From Paenibacillus cymbidii (lineage in GTDB: Bacteria > Bacillota > Bacilli > Paenibacillales > NBRC-103111), in NCBI RefSeq assembly GCF_004764705.1, contig NZ_SHLX01000003.1:62001-126000 (forward strand): a stretch of 64,000 nucleotides of DNA. Reading direction: 5' to 3'. The notes below the pieces were generated by a model. That model was not told the origin of the DNA. It did no database searches and saw only the letters and a program-made list of their open reading frames with translations. A program made the translations under genes and the position numbers. Shown here in pieces: positions 60,480 through 64,000 of the stretch. Positions within the stretch are counted from its first letter, which is position 1; every line of letters starts with the position of its first letter.

Positions 60480-61868
60480 TCAAGCTTGCGGCTCGGAAGG
60501 CTCTTTCGCGAGCAGCCGTTCCAATCGGCGGCACAGTTCGTCCTCTTGCAGAAGGCCGGCCCAATATTGCTTCGCTTCCAACTGGACGGCGTGAAGCTCG
60601 TCGTCCGTCAGCCCCAGTTCGGTGTACAAAGCGAACGTTGGCGCGATGTCGCGGTACAGCTCGAAACGCGCCGGCCGGTACATCGATTCCCGGCCCGTCC
60701 ATTCGGCTGCGTCGCGCAGGGCGGGAATGCTCAGCGTTCGCTGCCTGACGACGAGCTGGGCCTGCTCCGACAGAAGAAAATCGGCCAGCCGCTGTGCCGC
60801 GTCCTTGTCGCCGCAGCCTTCGCGCACGGCGACGGCGATGGCCAGCAGCATCGTTTTCGCCTGGCGGAGTCGGGGGAGCGGGGCGATATCGTAATCGAAG
60901 CCCGCCGTCTTTAGCAGGTTCAGACGAAAATATGACGTGACGATCATCGACACCCGCTCCTGCACGAACAGCCGCTCGGCGTCTTCGTCGGTATCGAAGA
61001 TAGGCAGGATGCGCTGGCCGCCGATCAGCTCGCGACATAGCCGCAAGCCGTCCATGGCGGCCGTGCCGCACACCGTCGTATGGCCGCTGTCGTCGCGCGC
61101 GAAGCGCGCTCCGCTTTGCAGCAGCAGGATTGGCCAGCGGTTGGCGCTTTGCGCCCGCATATAGAAGCCGCAATGTCCACTGCGGGCGGCCAGCTCGTCT
61201 GCGGCGCGTGCCAACTCGTCCCACGTCCAGTCGCCGTCCGGCTCGGCCACCCCGCATTCGGCAAAATGGCGGCGGTTGTAGCACAGCACCAGCGGCGAAA
61301 AAACGAATGGCAACGCGGCAAGCCCGCCGTTTCCTGCTGCGAACAGCTCCGTCAAATAAGGAAAGACGCCGGATGGGGCGGGCTGCGGCGCAAACAGCGA
61401 GAGCCGGTCCGCTTCCGCAAAACGACGGTACGCATTGTAGTTGACGGTGACGACATCGAGCAACCCCGCCTCGATGTAGTCGGCGATCGGCGTCGCATCG
61501 CCGATCGGCACGGGCACGACCTGTATGCCCGGATAGGCGGCGCCGAACATGTCCAGCAGCGTGTCCAGCTCGGCTTCTTCCAGCAGGCTCGTGTAATAGC
61601 CGAACCGGACGATCCGGCGCTCCGTTCCCGGCGGCTCCGCAATGACATTGCCGATCTTCGGCTTTTTGACGATCAAGCCTTCCGCAACCAGCGCGTCCAA
61701 TCCTTTGCGCACGGAGCGGTTGCTCATGCCGAACATCGTGCCGAGCTCCTTCTCCGAAGGCAAATAGTGGCCCGGCAGCCGCCGGCCGGCGGCGATATCG
61801 TCGCGAATCGCGCCGACCAGCCGCTCCAGCCGGTCGCGGAACGTTTTGCGGCTTAATTTGTCGCTCAT
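60480..61868 (-). CDS. GntR helix-turn-helix fused to a solute-binding-protein domain
   Basis: Protein of 462 residues. The first 75 are a GntR winged helix (LPSEKELGTMFGMSNRSVRK); the rest is a family 1 extracellular solute-binding-protein fold with VRFGYYTSLLEEAELDTLLD, a central YNAYRRFAEAD, FSPLVLCYN and C-terminal helices. No signal peptide, lipobox or membrane helix is present, so the binding domain is cytoplasmic and acts as ligand sensor for the DNA-binding part, by analogy with LacI-type sugar regulators. GAGGGA lies about 6 bases upstream of the ATG. Targets are not visible; the divergent or flanking genes include the MDR dehydrogenase and a YihY gene. Confidence 0.88.
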   Translation of the reverse strand: MSDKLSRKTFRDRLERLVGAIRDDIAAGRRLPGHYLPSEKELGTMFGMSNRSVRKGLDALVAEGLIVKKPKIGNVIAEPPGTERRIVRFGYYTSLLEEAELDTLLDMFGAAYPGIQVVPVPIGDATPIADYIEAGLLDVVTVNYNAYRRFAEADRLSLFAPQPAPSGVFPYLTELFAAGNGGLAALPFVFSPLVLCYNRRHFAECGVAEPDGDWTWDELARAADELAARSGHCGFYMRAQSANRWPILLLQSGARFARDDSGHTTVCGTAAMDGLRLCRELIGGQRILPIFDTDEDAERLFVQERVSMIVTSYFRLNLLKTAGFDYDIAPLPRLRQAKTMLLAIAVAVREGCGDKDAAQRLADFLLSEQAQLVVRQRTLSIPALRDAAEWTGRESMYRPARFELYRDIAPTFALYTELGLTDDELHAVQLEAKQYWAGLLQEDELCRRLERLLAKEPSEPQA

Positions 61869-61956
61869 AACTTCCCTCGCTTGTTTGCCGAAGCATCATG
61901 ATATTCGCCCTCAGCATATCGCATGCAGCTCTTCCCTTCAAGCTCATGCCGCTCCG

Positions 61957-62823
61957 CTATACGCGCACAATGCGTTCGTTCACCTGTCGCTCCTCCTCTC
62001 GCCCAAGTGCGCCCAAGCTGCGGGCGGCGTTGATTTCTCCCCCCACCATAATCAGCAGCGAGCTGTAATACAGCCACAGCAGCAGCACGACGATGCCCCC
62101 CAGGCTGCCGTATGTGTCGTCGTAATGGGCAAAATGATTCACATACAGCGAAAACAGCAGCGACAGCGCGGTCCAGCCGAGCGTGGCGAAGATCGCGCCG
62201 GGAATGGCGTCCTTCATGCGCAAATGCCGGTTCGGCGCATGAACGAACAGGAAGCTGTAGACGACGAGCATGACCGCCAGCGGAAGCACGAACTGCACGA
62301 TGCCCCATAACCAGCCAAAAGCGGATGGAGCCAGCGGCAGCCGGTCGTAAACGGCTTGGGCGAGCAGGCGGCCGAACACGAGGGAGAGGAGCGACACGAT
62401 AATGACAACCGCCAGCGCAAGCGTGTACAGCAGCGCAATCGCTTTAAGCTTCCACAGCGGGCGCGTTTCGGCAGCATCGTATGCTTTGTTAAGCGCCTTG
62501 ATGATCGCCTCCGCGCCTTTCGATGCGGTCCACAGCGTCGTGACGGCGCCGATCGACAGCAAGGTGCCGTTTTTGTTCGTCAGCGCCTCCGTGACGATAT
62601 CGCGCACCGACTTGCCGGTGTCGGCCGGCAGCATGGCAGTAAGCTCGCCGAGCCAGTCGAACCGGTTCAACGGCGGGAAGTTGACGGCCGTCAGCAGAAA
62701 TACGAGAAACGGGAAAAACGCCAGGATCAAATAGTACGTCAGCTGCGCCGCGAGCGACGGCACGTCGTCGTCTTTATATCGCGCATAAACGGTTTTCAGA
62801 AACGGGATGACGGTTGTTTTCAT
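61957..62823 (-). CDS. YihY/BrkB family membrane protein
   Basis: Protein of 288 residues with about six membrane helices. The conserved DDVPSLAAQLTYYLILAFFP opening, the TLWTASKGAEAIIKALNKAY helix and the late GSLGGIVVLLLWLYYSSLLI segment identify the family, once misannotated as ribonuclease BN. Function is undefined. ATG at 62823 is 12 bases from AAGGAGG; a TTG one codon earlier would give more usual spacing. It is followed, 88 bases on, by the GntR fusion gene in the same direction. Confidence 0.92.
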   Translation of the reverse strand: MKTTVIPFLKTVYARYKDDDVPSLAAQLTYYLILAFFPFLVFLLTAVNFPPLNRFDWLGELTAMLPADTGKSVRDIVTEALTNKNGTLLSIGAVTTLWTASKGAEAIIKALNKAYDAAETRPLWKLKAIALLYTLALAVVIIVSLLSLVFGRLLAQAVYDRLPLAPSAFGWLWGIVQFVLPLAVMLVVYSFLFVHAPNRHLRMKDAIPGAIFATLGWTALSLLFSLYVNHFAHYDDTYGSLGGIVVLLLWLYYSSLLIMVGGEINAARSLGALGREEERQVNERIVRV

Positions 62824-62972
62824 CAATTCAGGCGGCCTCCTTCCATATGTTCGGGCCTGCAGCCGCAAGGCTTGCGGACCCGAGTCCGCTTTTCTACCAT
62901 TACCCGCAAATCCGCCTTCCGCAATCATGCCGGCTCGCGCTTGAACACGGCTGATACCGACTGTTTTCCGCT

Positions 62973-63001
62973 TTGCAGACATGGCGCTTTCGTTGTATAG
63001 T
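62973..63001 (+). promoter_or_regulatory. SigA-type promoter of the AsnC-aminotransferase operon
   Basis: TTGCAG at 62973-62978 and TATAGT at 62996-63001 are 17 bases apart, about 85 bases before the AsnC start. Between them and the gene no terminator-like hairpin is seen. Confidence 0.75.
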
Positions 63002-63086
63002 GGAACTAATCGTTTGCCCCGGGGGATGCTGGAAGACGCCGCCGGGCCGGCGATACGGTTGCCAAGAAACTGAGGAGGTTCTACGA

Positions 63087-63578
63087 ATGGACGGTTTGAA
63101 GCTGAAGATTCTCGAATTGCTCAAGGAAGACGCCCGCAGAAGCGCGGAGCTGATCGCTACGATGCTGGGGGTCGACCGAGCGAGCGTGGCGGCGGCGATC
63201 GCCGAGATGGAAGCGGATCATGTCATCGCGAAATATGCGACGGTCGTCAACTGGAGCAAGGTCGACGAAGACAAGGTGACGGCGCTGATCGAAGTGCAGA
63301 TTACGCCGGAGCGGGGTCGCGGCTTCGACGCCATCGCGGAACGCATTTATTTATATCCGGAAGTCAAATCGGTTTATTTGATGTCGGGCGCTTACGATCT
63401 GCTCGTCGAAATCGAAGGAAAGTCGCTCAAGGATGTCGCCTCCTTCGTTTCCAACAAGCTGTCGCCGCTCGATCGCGTGCTTTCCACGAAAACGCACTTT
63501 ATTCTCAAAAAATACAAGCAGGACGGGATCATTTTCGAAGACCACGAAGACGATCAGCGTCTGTTGATCTCGCCGTGA
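63087..63578 (+). CDS. Lrp/AsnC family regulator
   Basis: Protein of 163 residues: an N-terminal winged helix (about 1-60, with RRSAELIATMLGVDRASVAAAI) and a C-terminal RAM ligand domain (about 65-150). GAGGAGG lies about 8 bases before the ATG. It is followed by an aminotransferase gene after 26 bases, an order seen in Bacillus subtilis as alaR-alaT (yugG-yugH), where the regulator controls alanine synthesis. The same role is likely here, but the symbol is not assigned on position alone. Confidence 0.9.
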   Translation: MDGLKLKILELLKEDARRSAELIATMLGVDRASVAAAIAEMEADHVIAKYATVVNWSKVDEDKVTALIEVQITPERGRGFDAIAERIYLYPEVKSVYLMSGAYDLLVEIEGKSLKDVASFVSNKLSPLDRVLSTKTHFILKKYKQDGIIFEDHEDDQRLLISP

Positions 63579-63604
63579 GGCAGTAAGAAGGATGATGACG
63601 TCAT

Positions 63605-64000
63605 ATGGAAAAAGTTCGCTCGATGCAGGATTACATCGCACCGCTGGTGCGCGACATACCGCCTTCGGGGATTCGCAAGTTTTTTGATTTGGTCAGCGCC
63701 AGCAAGGACATCATCACGCTTGGGGTTGGCGAGCCCGATTTCGCCACGCCGTGGCATGTGCGCGAAGCGTGCGTCTATTCGCTGGAACGCGGCAATACGA
63801 AGTACACGTCCAACGCCGGCATGCCGGAGCTTCGCGAGGCGATTGCCGATTATTTGCACAACAGCTTCAAGGTCGATTACGACCCGGCCAAAGAAATTCT
63901 CGTCACCGTCGGCGGCAGCGAAGCGATCGATCTGGCGCTGCGCACGCTGATTGCGCCCGGCGACGAAATTTTGATTCCGCAGCCGTGCTACATTTCCTAT
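63605..64000 (+). CDS. Class I/II aminotransferase, 5' part (AlaT-like)
   Basis: The first 132 residues of a fold-type I PLP aminotransferase; the gene runs off the window and the cofactor Lys is outside. Visible marks are the DIPPSGIRKFFDL opening, the GVGEPDFATP substrate loop, YTSNAGMPELREAIADYL and VTVGGSEAIDLALRTL. Together with the AsnC regulator it resembles the alanine transaminase AlaT of Bacillus. AGAAGGA lies about 13 bases upstream of the ATG; no better start is seen. Confidence 0.88.
   Translation, partial: MEKVRSMQDYIAPLVRDIPPSGIRKFFDLVSASKDIITLGVGEPDFATPWHVREACVYSLERGNTKYTSNAGMPELREAIADYLHNSFKVDYDPAKEILVTVGGSEAIDLALRTLIAPGDEILIPQPCYISY

Overview
The window looks like chromosome from a high-GC, spore-former-type Firmicute of the Paenibacillaceae (Paenibacillus, Cohnella or a relative). 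The reasons are strong AGGAGG ribosome binding sites with frequent GTG and TTG starts, SigA-type promoters, a T-box leader before pheST, membrane-anchored AraC-type regulators next to LplB/YtcP-type sugar permeases and lipoproteins, and a pheS-pheT-zapA-cvpA-mutS2 order that matches Bacillales. No prophage, insertion sequence, rRNA, tRNA or CRISPR array was recognised.

Layout. 1-2.1 kb: the end of a polytopic mannosyltransferase-like protein, then a minus-strand pair of an iron-regulated flavodoxin (two Fur boxes) and a coupled unknown gene. 2.3-15.2 kb: a first carbohydrate locus with a membrane AraC-type regulator, two ABC permeases, a lipoprotein, a sugar isomerase, a Gfo/Idh/MocA dehydrogenase, a GNAT protein, a GH2-like protein and a YitT protein; a two-part alpha/beta hydrolase follows at 15.3-17.2 kb. 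17.4-26.6 kb: a second locus with a GntR regulator, a DegT-type aminotransferase, an esterase, a second membrane AraC-type regulator and another complete permease-permease-lipoprotein set. The two operons of this second locus begin with copies of the same roughly 103-bp regulatory block, so they are probably one regulon.

27.4-49.9 kb: the housekeeping block. pheST sits behind a promoter and a T-box. A ZapA-type protein extended into a 1323-residue coiled coil follows, then cvpA. The order is then interrupted by two minus-strand genes, a small four-helix membrane protein and a 2779-residue cyclic-glucan-synthase-like enzyme. mutS2, pspA, a DUF350 membrane protein, a 27-residue membrane peptide and a zinc-ribbon protein complete the block. 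49.9-54.5 kb: a two-component system, a DedA protein and a phospholipid-methyltransferase-like enzyme on the minus strand, then an MFS transporter. 54.6-58.5 kb: cysteine synthase, an ArsR regulator and a SulP transporter. 59.2-64.0 kb: a zinc-less MDR dehydrogenase, a GntR/solute-binding-protein fusion, a YihY membrane protein, and an AsnC regulator with the start of an alanine-type aminotransferase.

The most unusual feature is an intergenic repeat at five places (about 0.62, 26.76, 36.05, 55.67 and 58.77 kb). Each copy is about 190 bp and holds four hairpins in the same order (outer GGCCAT type, two inner GCCAGTG...CACTGGC type, outer type) at nearly fixed spacings of about 51, 61 and 52 bp. 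No known family was recognised. It is the best candidate here for an undescribed structured RNA or non-autonomous mobile element.
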